DNA from: CAVXWV01 sp963695415
GTDB taxonomy: Bacteria; Chloroflexota; Anaerolineae; Anaerolineales; UBA4823
DNA: 64,000 bases
Assembly (NCBI GenBank): GCA_963695415.1
Contig: CAVOGL010000008.1
Location: 496,001 to 560,000, forward strand
Direction of reading: 5' to 3'
Shown: positions 39,556 to 47,404 of the stretch, piece after piece
Numbering within the stretch: the stretch's first letter is position 1
Layout of the letters: every line of letters begins with the position of its first letter
Position numbers and translations under genes: made by a program
Notes under the pieces: model-generated
Databases searched by the model: none
Seen by the model: the letters and a program-made list of their open reading frames with translations, nothing else
Told to the model about the DNA's origin: nothing

Positions 39556-40030
39556 CCTGGATAATCTTGTCTTGCTGTTCCTGTTGGAACGCAGTTACTC
39601 TGTCACGGATATTGGGATCCGATAAGGCGAATATTTTTGCCGCCAGCAACGCTGCATTGGCAGGTTCGAGCACCAGGGCTGGCGCGATGGCAGACGGCAT
39701 GCGCAGAGAAGAGAAAATATCCCCTCCCCCGAAGCTGCTGCTTGGTGGCGGACAGGCAATCACAGGCGCTTTTACCGCGCCATCCGTGAACCCTGATAAG
39801 GCATTGCTGCGCCCCGCCACAGTGATGTAAACTTTGGGGCGTGGATCTGCTTCATATTGACGCAATAAATTGAGCGTGTGCTCGGCTGTCTTGTGCGCAG
39901 AACCGATACGCATTTCAGTTTCCAATCCTAGACCATGGGCTGCACCAGCTATCTGCTTGCTGTGCTCGAGGTCGGATTTTGAACCCATCAGGATGACGAC
40001 CAGTGGCCTGGTCAACAAAGGTTTTTGCAT
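39530..40030 (-). CDS. purE: PurE, probably class II AIR carboxylase
   Basis: 166 residues, the PurE fold (VVILMGSKSDLEHSKQI with the phosphate-binding Ser pair, RIGSAHKTAEHTL, VYITVAGRSNALSGFTDGAVKAPVIACPPPSSSFGGGDIFSSLRMPSAI). Class I enzymes, which use N5-CAIR from PurK, normally carry GVPVQS and NALSGVDSLLSIVQMP-like sequence here. CPP followed by DIFSSLRMPS instead resembles the CO2-using AIR carboxylase of animal PAICS. No purK is present in this purine operon, which agrees. The class assignment is inference; the family is secure. Confidence 0.9.
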   Translation of the reverse strand: MQKPLLTRPLVVILMGSKSDLEHSKQIAGAAHGLGLETEMRIGSAHKTAEHTLNLLRQYEADPRPKVYITVAGRSNALSGFTDGAVKAPVIACPPPSSSFGGGDIFSSLRMPSAIAPALVLEPANAALLAAKIFALSDPNIRDRVTAFQQEQQDKIIQDDDELRGQ

Positions 40031-40039
40031 GTGTACACC

Positions 40040-40741
40040 TCAAGGGGAATATCTGGCAGCATAAAGGTCAGCCTCATATGGGGCGCGCCGGTTGGGGCAA
40101 ATTTCGCGCGGGCAAAGCTGGCAGCTGGCAAAACTTGTCTCAGTGGGAAATAGAATACCAGACACCGTTTTATTGGGCAGCATCAAAAAGCTGTCGGTCA
40201 GTCTGACACCGATATTTGCTTGAACATCCAAACCACTTGCACGATCTTTAAGCAGCTCAAACAGGTCACGCTGTTGGGTCAGGGGCCAGTCTTCCAAAGA
40301 TCCCGGGTTCATACCGGAAAGCGAGCCGGGCTGGTAGTGGTCATTCAGGTGGGTCTTGAAGGCGTCGAAACCTGCCTCCAAAGCCGCTTCTTTGAGACAG
40401 TCGACCCAGAAACGGTGCAGGAAGTCATCCAGCCCTTCCTGCCAGATCTCCAACTCCATGCCGCAAGTTACCACATAAGGGAAGATACGGTGGACAGGGT
40501 CCAGGTTTACAACAAGCACCCGGCTGTCCAGGCGAACGCCATCAACAACAACATGGGAGCTGCCTTTTTCTTCAATGTAGGCAATTTTATAAATCGCTTT
40601 AGGACGGGCTATTTTTATCGCCTGGTTGAAGAACTCCAGGAACTCGTCCGAACGTGAACTACCCGGACGGACTCTAACTGTCTCCTGGAGAGTATCCAGA
40701 TCCGGTGAAAATGGGATTGAATTTAAAACAATGAGGGTCAT
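40040..40741 (-). CDS. MetH activation-domain-like protein with C-terminal Cys motif
   Basis: 233 residues with no signal peptide. The centre and C-terminal half (YVVTCGMELEIW, FWVDCLKEAALEAGFDAFKTHL, SGMNPGSLEDWPLTQQRDLFELL, VRLTDSFLMLPNKTVSGILFPTE) resembles the cobalamin-dependent methionine synthase activation domain found as a free-standing protein in several anaerobes. It ends in CQLCPREICPNRRAPYEADLY, a C-x2-C-x4-C cluster absent from the activation domain of MetH itself, which may bind a metal or iron-sulfur centre. It overlaps purC by 4 bases (ATGA) and precedes purE by 9, so it is an integral part of the purine operon. A role in one-carbon or cobamide supply is inferred. Confidence 0.7.
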   Translation of the reverse strand: MTLIVLNSIPFSPDLDTLQETVRVRPGSSRSDEFLEFFNQAIKIARPKAIYKIAYIEEKGSSHVVVDGVRLDSRVLVVNLDPVHRIFPYVVTCGMELEIWQEGLDDFLHRFWVDCLKEAALEAGFDAFKTHLNDHYQPGSLSGMNPGSLEDWPLTQQRDLFELLKDRASGLDVQANIGVRLTDSFLMLPNKTVSGILFPTETSFASCQLCPREICPNRRAPYEADLYAARYSP

Positions 40742-41712
40742 GGGAGTATCCCAACCCTGGTGAGGTTTGCGACCAACCTTGGTTCGACTGGATACGCTCC
40801 AGGCTCAAACTGGCTGCCGGTAAGGGTCTCATAAATGGCTATGTAACGCTGGCTCGCTGCCACCCAAAGATCAGCAGGCATCCTGGGTGGTCTGCCGTCG
40901 CCGCGATAACCTTGCTGAGCGTAAGCAATGCGAATGAATTCTTTGTCAAAATTCTCCGGCTCATCCCCGGACTCGAACCGCTGCGCATAAGTGTCAGCCT
41001 TCCAAAAACGTGATGAATCGGGCGTATGTACTTCATCGATCAAGGCGATGGAGCCATCCGGCAGACGACCCAATTCGTATTTGGTGTCGACGAGGATTAA
41101 TCCGGATTGAGCTGCAATCTGCTGCCCCAGCGAGAAAACAGCCAATGCTGCGGATTGAACCTGTTCCCAGGTATCATCATCCAACAGACCTTTCTCAACT
41201 ACCTCCGAGCAGGTCAGGCGTTCATCATGCCCGGTTGCCCCGCCCTTGGTTGTGGGTGTAATTATCGCCTCCGGCAGACGATCATTCTTGCGTAAGCCCT
41301 CCGGGAAGCGGTACCCATAAATTTCGCGCTCGCCCAATGAGTATCGATACCACAAAGCTGTGGTGGTGACGCCGGTAATATAACCGCGCACGATCACTTC
41401 AACCGGAAATGGCACCGCTTCGTGGGCGACCAGGGCGTTTGGGTCAGGGAGATCGATGACGTGATTCGAAATGATGGGGCGGGTTTTCTCAAACCACCAA
41501 GCAGACAGCTGGTTCAGCACCTGCCCTTTATAAGGTATACGCGCCAGTATCCGGTCAAAGGCTGAGAGGCGGTCGGTAGTGATCATTAAACGCCGTTTTT
41601 CGGAAAGCGGGTAGATATCACGAACTTTACCCGCTTCCTTTCCCGGCAGCGCCAGGGAAGAGCTATCGAAAGCTAACGGTAGAAGCGCCTGAATTTGTGA
41701 TGTATCAATCAT
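40738..41712 (-). CDS. purC: SAICAR synthetase
   Basis: Joins aspartate to CAIR. KVRDIYPLSEKRRLMITTDRLSAFD at the N-terminus, LVAHEAVPFPVEVIVRGYITG, ITPTTKGGATGHDERLT, LVDTKYELGRLPDGSIALIDEVHTPDSSRFW and EFIRIAYAQQGYRGDG are typical of the long form (about 324 residues) also found in yeast Ade1. I start at ATG 41712 (MIDTSQIQALL); the frame is open to 41814 but would overlap the sulfatase gene end. The mRNA ahead has AAAGAG. Downstream overlap with the MetH activation-like gene is 4 bases. Confidence 0.96.
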   Translation of the reverse strand: MIDTSQIQALLPLAFDSSSLALPGKEAGKVRDIYPLSEKRRLMITTDRLSAFDRILARIPYKGQVLNQLSAWWFEKTRPIISNHVIDLPDPNALVAHEAVPFPVEVIVRGYITGVTTTALWYRYSLGEREIYGYRFPEGLRKNDRLPEAIITPTTKGGATGHDERLTCSEVVEKGLLDDDTWEQVQSAALAVFSLGQQIAAQSGLILVDTKYELGRLPDGSIALIDEVHTPDSSRFWKADTYAQRFESGDEPENFDKEFIRIAYAQQGYRGDGRPPRMPADLWVAASQRYIAIYETLTGSQFEPGAYPVEPRLVANLTRVGILP

Positions 41713-41773
41713 CTCTTTGGAATCTCCCTTCAATCGACCTTTTTCATTCCGCATAACCATATTCGTTAAAGAT

Positions 41774-43237
41774 TCATCCTTCGACAAGATCATCCTTGAG
41801 ATATTTCCAGTCATCAGCGAACGCTTTTCGACCTTTGCCTCTTGGACCCGCCCATGTCACCTGTCCTTTTCCGGTCACCGCCTCACGCACCCCATCAAAC
41901 TGCGGATCCACATATTGCATAAACCAGGAATCCAAATGAGCCTTCAATTCCACAACTCGCTGTTTGTAGTGAGTTTCACCAACCAGGTTCTTACGCTCGT
42001 CCGGATCGTTGACCAGGTCGTAAAGCTCATGAGGACCATAAGGATAACGGTGTACGTATTTCCATTCCCGGTTGCGGATCATGCGAGTCGGACCATATTC
42101 GTCGAAAACCACAACTTTATCTCTACCGGTTAATGGGTGCCCCGAAAAGATGGGGGCAAAACTTCTCCCGGGCAGCGAGCCCATTTGCAGGTTCGGCAGA
42201 CCGATGAGGTCAAGTATGGTTGGATACAGGTCGTAATGGCTTAACAAATCCGAGTTGGTCACGCCCTGCGGCACACAGCCTGGGCATGAGATGATCATGG
42301 GGACTTTCACCGAGGTGTCATACATATTGAAGGGGAATGTGCCGTTACCCTTGCCGAAGATGCCGTGGTGCCCCATGTTCATGCCATTATCACTGGAAAA
42401 AAGCACCAGCGTGTCTTCCAGCAAACCGTGAGTCTCGAGCCAATCCAGGATACGCCCCACACCCCGATCCATTGCAGTTACCGCTGCAAAATAGCCGCTC
42501 AATAAGGGTCGCCGGGACTCCTGAGTGTAACCGACCGGCGCACTGTTGACCTGCAATGGGTTCATTGGCTCCAATGGGATGGATGAGAAATCGCAGTTCT
42601 CAAAATAATCGTCATAAATTTCCCTGGGGTGGTGCTCGCGGTCCCAGGGACTGTGAGGAGCGGTATAGTTAACTCCGAGGTAAAAAGGCTTGCCGGATGC
42701 CGCCTGCATTTCAAGAAATTCAAGCGCATTTTGTGTGATGTAATCGGTAATATATGAAGGTTCCCTGACGACAATACCATCCCTGATGACCGGTGCATTG
42801 TAGTAGGGTCCGCCCCCCAGGGCATGGGGCTGCCAATAAGTGAAAGATTTTTGAGGGTGGTGTGAATCACCCAGGTGCCATTTACCGCTGAAACCACAAA
42901 CATACCCGGCGGCTGCGAGGCTGTCCGTGTAACCGGGCTGACCAGACAGATATTCGGTTAATTCACCTTCCGTTTCCAACTCATCTTCCATGATCGCATT
43001 CCCGCCGCGCAGCCAATCGTGGATGCCGTGCTGCGACGGAATCCTGCCCGTGAGGATGCTGGCGCGCGCCGGGGAGCACACCGGTGATACACAGAAGAAA
43101 TTTTCAAAGCGAATCCCTGTTCTGGCAATCCTATCCAGGTTTGGCGTGCGGATCTCAGGATTCCCCGCGCAGCCCATCGCCCAATATCCCTGGTCATCGG
43201 TCAGAATGAAAACAATATTGGGCAAGGTCAAAGGCAT
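41774..43237 (-). CDS. Sulfatase
   Basis: 487 residues of the type I sulfatase family, hydrolysing sulfate esters. The metal-binding start NIVFILTDDQG, the active-site signature C54-S-P-A-R (in VSPVCSPARASILTGRIPSQHGIHDW), SGKWHLG, HSPWDREH and LFSSDNGMNMGHHG are all present. The Cys at 54 must be converted to formylglycine by a separate maturase not seen here. No signal peptide is evident, so it probably acts in the cytoplasm. It lies between purQ (1-base gap) and purC (61-base gap) in the purine operon, an unexpected place. Substrate unknown. Confidence 0.9.
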   Translation of the reverse strand: MPLTLPNIVFILTDDQGYWAMGCAGNPEIRTPNLDRIARTGIRFENFFCVSPVCSPARASILTGRIPSQHGIHDWLRGGNAIMEDELETEGELTEYLSGQPGYTDSLAAAGYVCGFSGKWHLGDSHHPQKSFTYWQPHALGGGPYYNAPVIRDGIVVREPSYITDYITQNALEFLEMQAASGKPFYLGVNYTAPHSPWDREHHPREIYDDYFENCDFSSIPLEPMNPLQVNSAPVGYTQESRRPLLSGYFAAVTAMDRGVGRILDWLETHGLLEDTLVLFSSDNGMNMGHHGIFGKGNGTFPFNMYDTSVKVPMIISCPGCVPQGVTNSDLLSHYDLYPTILDLIGLPNLQMGSLPGRSFAPIFSGHPLTGRDKVVVFDEYGPTRMIRNREWKYVHRYPYGPHELYDLVNDPDERKNLVGETHYKQRVVELKAHLDSWFMQYVDPQFDGVREAVTGKGQVTWAGPRGKGRKAFADDWKYLKDDLVEG

Positions 43238-43238
43238 T

Positions 43239-44018
43239 CTAAATCTCCTGAGCGTATTTTACGCCGTTTTCGAACAACTTCAAACCAAGCCCATCCCTCT
43301 CGCCGCGTGACCAACGAGGATGCTGGTAGAAGAAGATGTGATTTTCCGGGTGCGGCATCAATCCGAGCACATTGCCCATGGGATTGCAAATACCGGCGAT
43401 ATCTGCGATGGAACCATTGGGATTCAACGGGTAGCTGCCGTTGGCAGCCGTCCCATCACGATGCGTATAAATCAACGCCAACTGGTCGTTTAATTTTAAT
43501 TTTTCGAGGACCGTTTCTGAGGAAACCAGGAAACGCCCTTCACCGTGTGCTACCGGGCAGGTAATCGTCGAATCCAGATCCTTCGTCCAGACGCAAACCC
43601 TTGACTGCGGAGCCAGCGTCACCCAACGGCACTCAAAACTACCCTTTTCATTAAAACTCAGGGTCGCTGTGTCTTCATGTTCAGTATTGGGTTCAGGCAG
43701 CAATCCGGCTTTAACCAGCGCCTGGAAACCATTGCATATCCCGATCACCGGTTTACCGCTGGCGATGAATGAGCCCACCTCGTCTCTAAAATACACCTTC
43801 AGATCCAGGGCAAACAGGCGCCCAGCTCCAAGGGCATCGCCATAAGAAAAACCGCCCGGCAGAACGAGCGCCTGGTAATCAGACCAGCGCTTATCTTTGC
43901 CGCGAAGCTGGTTTATGTGGACAATCTCAGGACGGGCGCCGACCGCTTCAAAAGCCTGGGCGACATCATGATCACGGTTGGTTCCATTGGCGTGAAGGAT
44001 GAGGACTGATATTTTCAT
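43239..44018 (-). CDS. purQ: FGAM synthase glutaminase subunit
   Basis: Class I glutamine amidotransferase that feeds ammonia to PurL. VLILHANGTNRDHDVAQAF at the N-terminus, ALVLPGGFSYGDALGAGRL, KPVIGICNGFQALVKAGLLP (nucleophile Cys in GICNGFQ), VAHGEGRF and NVLGLMPHPEN (His and Glu of the triad) are present. About 259 residues, start ATG 44018. It follows purL by 16 bases and the sulfatase follows within 1 base. Confidence 0.95.
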   Translation of the reverse strand: MKISVLILHANGTNRDHDVAQAFEAVGARPEIVHINQLRGKDKRWSDYQALVLPGGFSYGDALGAGRLFALDLKVYFRDEVGSFIASGKPVIGICNGFQALVKAGLLPEPNTEHEDTATLSFNEKGSFECRWVTLAPQSRVCVWTKDLDSTITCPVAHGEGRFLVSSETVLEKLKLNDQLALIYTHRDGTAANGSYPLNPNGSIADIAGICNPMGNVLGLMPHPENHIFFYQHPRWSRGERDGLGLKLFENGVKYAQEI

Positions 44019-44034
44019 CTTGGAAGAATCCCGT

Positions 44035-47000
44035 CTATTTCCAGGCATCTACCAAACTCGAGACCGGAAGTTGAGCCAGTGTCCTGATTTCATCATGTGT
44101 CCTGATTTCATCATGTGTCCTGATTTCATCAAGTGCCCTGATTTCATCCCTGGCTTTAGTCTCATCACCGGGATTTCTGTCAAAAATCACCAGAAAGGGT
44201 TCAGGTATCACCTGTCCCACCTCAGCGAAGGGAAGCCCGGTAAATAATCTCTCGAAAACAGCGGCATCATCTTGGCGGACCTCCACCAACAGGCAGCCGT
44301 TCGTCTCTCCAAATAGGGCTCTTAACGGAGTCAAAGCCGGGTCGATCCCATCATTTATTGGCAGGTTAAGGTTGAGTCCAAGTCTTCCTGCGATGCACAT
44401 CTCCGCAGCAGCAACACCCAGGCCTCCTTCACTGAGGTCATGACAGGAGACCACCAAACCAGAACGGATGGCAGTATGCAGGGCGCGGTAGACAGGTAGA
44501 GCGTTGCCAGGTTGACCAGGGATACTGAAATTGTCTGGCGGACCGCCATCTTTCTCGACCGGGTAACCAAACGATTTTACAAAATGAGAACCGCCCCAGA
44601 CGGGCTGGAATTCGCCTAAAAGATAAACCTTGCTTCCGGGTAGTTTCAGAGCCATGCTGACTGCATGACGGATATCCTCAACGATGCCGATCGACGAGAT
44701 CAACAATGTGGGAGGGATCGCCTGTTTTTTTCCATCGCTGGTCAGGTATTCGTTGTTCAACGAATCTTTCCCCGAAATAAACGGGGTGCGGTAGTAGAGC
44801 GCGGCATCATGGCAGCCCCTTGCCGCTTCCACCAGGGAATCAAGCGTTTCAGGGCGGTTTGGGTCACCCCAGCAGAAGTTATCTAACAGGGCGATTCGAT
44901 CTGGATCCGCACCAACAGCAACGGCATTTCTGATTGCCTCATCAACAACGCTCCATGCCATGAGATAAGCGTCAAGTTTGCCATATTCCGGATTGATCCC
45001 ATTGGCAAGAGCAATACCGCGGGTCCCTTTTGTGCCAAACGGTTTGAGCACACACCCGTCTGAAGGTCCATCATCATGCAAACCCGTGAACGGCTTGATC
45101 ACACTCCCACCCTGGACCTCATGGTCGTAGACACGAACGATGTCTTCCTTGGAGGCAATATTAGGGTGGGTGAGGAGACTGAGGAGGGATCTAGCTATGA
45201 GGGCAGAATCTAAATGATGAGCCTCGCGTGTAAGCACAGGCAAGTTCTCATCGGTATGCCGGTCAGATGAGGCAGAGGCAGCCTGCAAACGCTGGTTGTC
45301 CAGCTTGCGCTGAGCCACCAGCTTGCGTTGAGGAATACCTTCATGCAGGAATTCATTCTCCAGATCCAGCATGATGCTTCCTTTATAACGGACGACCAGC
45401 CTGCCGCTGGTATTAAAAGCACCAATATTACTGCGCTCGACATCATATAGATCACATATCTCTAACAACCTGGGCAAATTTTGCAGGGAAACAGCCAGCA
45501 CCATTCGTTCTTGAGCCTCGGACAACCAGATTTCCCAGGGAGCAAGACCGGCGTATTTTAGGAGCACGTCATCAAGCTCCACATCCGCTCCACACTGGCT
45601 TGCCATCTCGCCAACAGCAGAGGATAATCCGCCAGCGCCGCAGTCGGTGATGGCATGATAAAGTTTCTCATCCCTGGCGCGAAGGACAACCTCCATAACC
45701 CCCTTTTCAACGATGGGGTTTCCAATCTGCACAGAAGCACCTGAAACTTCCCCCGTCTGAGCATCCATTGCCATGGAGGAGAAGGTCGCTCCGCGCAGAC
45801 CATCGCGACCTGTACGCCCGCCGATAACCATCACCCGATCTCCAGGCTGGGGGCTGCGCGGGTGAGAATCTTTCGGAGCCAGCCCAACACAACCGCAGAA
45901 GACAAGCGGGTTGGCTGTGTAACCCGGATCATACAACACCGCACCGTTCACCGTGGGTATGCCCATCTTGTTTCCATAATCCTCAACACCAGAGACCACG
46001 CCTGAACGGATGCGCCTGGGATGAAGGACACCTGCTGGCAACGATTCGGATTCTATGTCCTGGGGTCCAAAACAGAGCACGTCCGTATTGGCAATCGGCT
46101 TTGCTGAAACACCAAGGATATCCCGAATCACACCACCTACACCGGTATTGGCGCCGCCAAACGGCTCGATGGCTGAAGGATGATTGTGTGTCTCAACTTT
46201 AAATGAGACCTCGTTTTCATCATCAAAATCGATGATGCCGGCATTGTCCACAAAAGCTGAACGAACCCATGGTGCAGCAATTGTCTCAGTAGCATGACGC
46301 AGGTACGTGTTCAGTAAATTATCAATCACTTTCCCCGGATGGACAGGCTGCGTAGTTGGCGGGTAACTGATTTGAGCTTTGAATGTTTTGTGGACACAAT
46401 GCTCGGACCAGGTCTGGGCGATAGCTTCGAATTCCATGTCGCTCGGGTCGCGCCCTTCTATCTGGAAATAATTCTGCACAGCCCGCATTTCGTTCAAATC
46501 CAGAGCTGCCCTTCGCTCCTGAGAAAGCCGCATTAAAGCATCGCTGTCCAACCCTCTCACCGGTAAAACAAGAACCTCCGTGGAGGCGGCTGTATCCTGA
46601 GCGCCGCGAAGCGGGGGAAATACTGGCTCGATCTCGCCAATGGCGTAACGATGGATTGTTGGGTTCGCAAGGAGGAAGTGGGCAAGATTACTGACACCAG
46701 TCTCATCCAGACCATCACCATAAAGGATGTAACGAAATCCGGTTGAAGCTGTCTGCACACACGTTATCCCAAGTTCATGGGAAGCTCTTACAATTTGTTC
46801 TGCAACGGGATCTGTCACACCAGGACGAAGGGCGACTTCGACCCGAAAACCATTTTGATGGGCATCGATTGCGCTTGAAGATGGGGGCGCAGCCGCGCTC
46901 GTGTTATGACGAAAGCGACCCCAATCAACTGTCTGTGTGATGGGGTCACTGAGCAATTCCCTGGCGAGGCGCTGCAGGTCCTGCTCTCTCACCTGCTTGC

Positions 47001-47232
47001 TGGTATCGACCTGGATGAAATACAGGGGATGGCAATCGATCCTGGTCAGAGACGAATGCCCCAATGCATGAGCATCGGACAGGATGCTTTCAGCACGGGG
47101 ATCGCCCGAAACTGCTTCGGGATCACCCGAAGTAACTTCGGGATCGCCCGAGGGGGTGCCCAAGTGGGTGCCCAAGTTGGTCTCGGGTTCTAAATGGGTT
47201 TGTTTTACGATGAAACGGTAGATTTCGAGCAT
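44035..47232 (-). CDS. purL: FGAM synthase large subunit with N-terminal PurS-like repeats
   Basis: 1065 residues. Two PurS-like regions precede the synthetase: about 1-105 (MLEIYRFIVKQ, LYFIQVDTSKQVREQDLQRLARELLSDP), with an inserted repeat, and about 128-205 (FRVEVALRPGVTDPVAEQIVRASHELGI). The PurL body has TWSEHCVHKTF, VETHNHPSAIEPFGGANTG, GRTGRDGLRGATF, CGAGGLSSAVGEMA, ALANGINPEYG and CHDLSEGGLGVAAAEM. The fused PurS-like part would replace the separate PurS subunit used with PurQ. Palindromic tandem repeats expand both ends: LGTHLGTPSGDP with two SGDPE repeats near residue 25-45, and DEIRTH repeats near 1035. First gene of the operon. Confidence 0.94.
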   Translation of the reverse strand: MLEIYRFIVKQTHLEPETNLGTHLGTPSGDPEVTSGDPEAVSGDPRAESILSDAHALGHSSLTRIDCHPLYFIQVDTSKQVREQDLQRLARELLSDPITQTVDWGRFRHNTSAAAPPSSSAIDAHQNGFRVEVALRPGVTDPVAEQIVRASHELGITCVQTASTGFRYILYGDGLDETGVSNLAHFLLANPTIHRYAIGEIEPVFPPLRGAQDTAASTEVLVLPVRGLDSDALMRLSQERRAALDLNEMRAVQNYFQIEGRDPSDMEFEAIAQTWSEHCVHKTFKAQISYPPTTQPVHPGKVIDNLLNTYLRHATETIAAPWVRSAFVDNAGIIDFDDENEVSFKVETHNHPSAIEPFGGANTGVGGVIRDILGVSAKPIANTDVLCFGPQDIESESLPAGVLHPRRIRSGVVSGVEDYGNKMGIPTVNGAVLYDPGYTANPLVFCGCVGLAPKDSHPRSPQPGDRVMVIGGRTGRDGLRGATFSSMAMDAQTGEVSGASVQIGNPIVEKGVMEVVLRARDEKLYHAITDCGAGGLSSAVGEMASQCGADVELDDVLLKYAGLAPWEIWLSEAQERMVLAVSLQNLPRLLEICDLYDVERSNIGAFNTSGRLVVRYKGSIMLDLENEFLHEGIPQRKLVAQRKLDNQRLQAASASSDRHTDENLPVLTREAHHLDSALIARSLLSLLTHPNIASKEDIVRVYDHEVQGGSVIKPFTGLHDDGPSDGCVLKPFGTKGTRGIALANGINPEYGKLDAYLMAWSVVDEAIRNAVAVGADPDRIALLDNFCWGDPNRPETLDSLVEAARGCHDAALYYRTPFISGKDSLNNEYLTSDGKKQAIPPTLLISSIGIVEDIRHAVSMALKLPGSKVYLLGEFQPVWGGSHFVKSFGYPVEKDGGPPDNFSIPGQPGNALPVYRALHTAIRSGLVVSCHDLSEGGLGVAAAEMCIAGRLGLNLNLPINDGIDPALTPLRALFGETNGCLLVEVRQDDAAVFERLFTGLPFAEVGQVIPEPFLVIFDRNPGDETKARDEIRALDEIRTHDEIRTHDEIRTLAQLPVSSLVDAWK
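44079..44150 (-). repeat. In-frame tandem array at the purL 3' end (18 bp units)
   Basis: Four copies of GTGTCCTGATTTCATCAT (44079-44096, 44097-44114, 44115-44132, 44133-44150, the last two slightly diverged) and a decayed fifth. Each contains the palindrome TGAT-TTC-ATCA. The unit of 18 keeps the frame and encodes repeated DEIRTH near the PurL C-terminus. Confidence 0.9.
47098..47177 (-). repeat. In-frame tandem arrays near the purL 5' end (21 and 12 bp units)
   Basis: Three 21-bp units (47098-47118, 47119-47139, 47140-47160) built on the palindrome CGGG-ATCG-CCCG, followed by two 12-bp units GGGTGCCCAAGT (47154-47165, 47166-47177) with the stem GGG-TG-CCC. They encode SGDPEAV-type and LGTH repeats. 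GGGTGCCCA is shared with the bactofilin array. Confidence 0.88.
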
Positions 47233-47294
47233 TAAAGGCTTGTACGCAGGTCCCTGGTGGCAGGTAAAAATTCCTGATCCAATAAATTAAACAA

Positions 47295-47314
47295 GCGGCG
47301 GGAGCAGCAGCCGC
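47295..47314 (-). terminator. Stem-loop between MBL lipoprotein gene and purL
   Basis: GCGGC/GCCGC stem followed on the minus strand by TTGTTTAATTT. It could terminate the upstream lipoprotein gene, leaving purL with its own promoter in the remaining ~60 bases. I see no strong promoter box there, and no purine riboswitch consensus. Confidence 0.4.
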
Positions 47315-47404
47315 CTGTCCTGGCAAGTTTATCACAACTTGTCTAGACTGGTTGCGTTTTTAAGCTGATCGTGCCGTCACCTGTCTCCAAAATCCAAATC
47401 GGAC

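Noticed and set aside
44079..44150. CRISPR-like array
   Set aside because: Units are directly adjacent without unique spacers, lie inside purL and keep its reading frame.
47233..47404. Purine riboswitch ahead of purL
   Set aside because: The leader lacks the conserved purine-aptamer core sequences; only a terminator-like stem-loop is visible.
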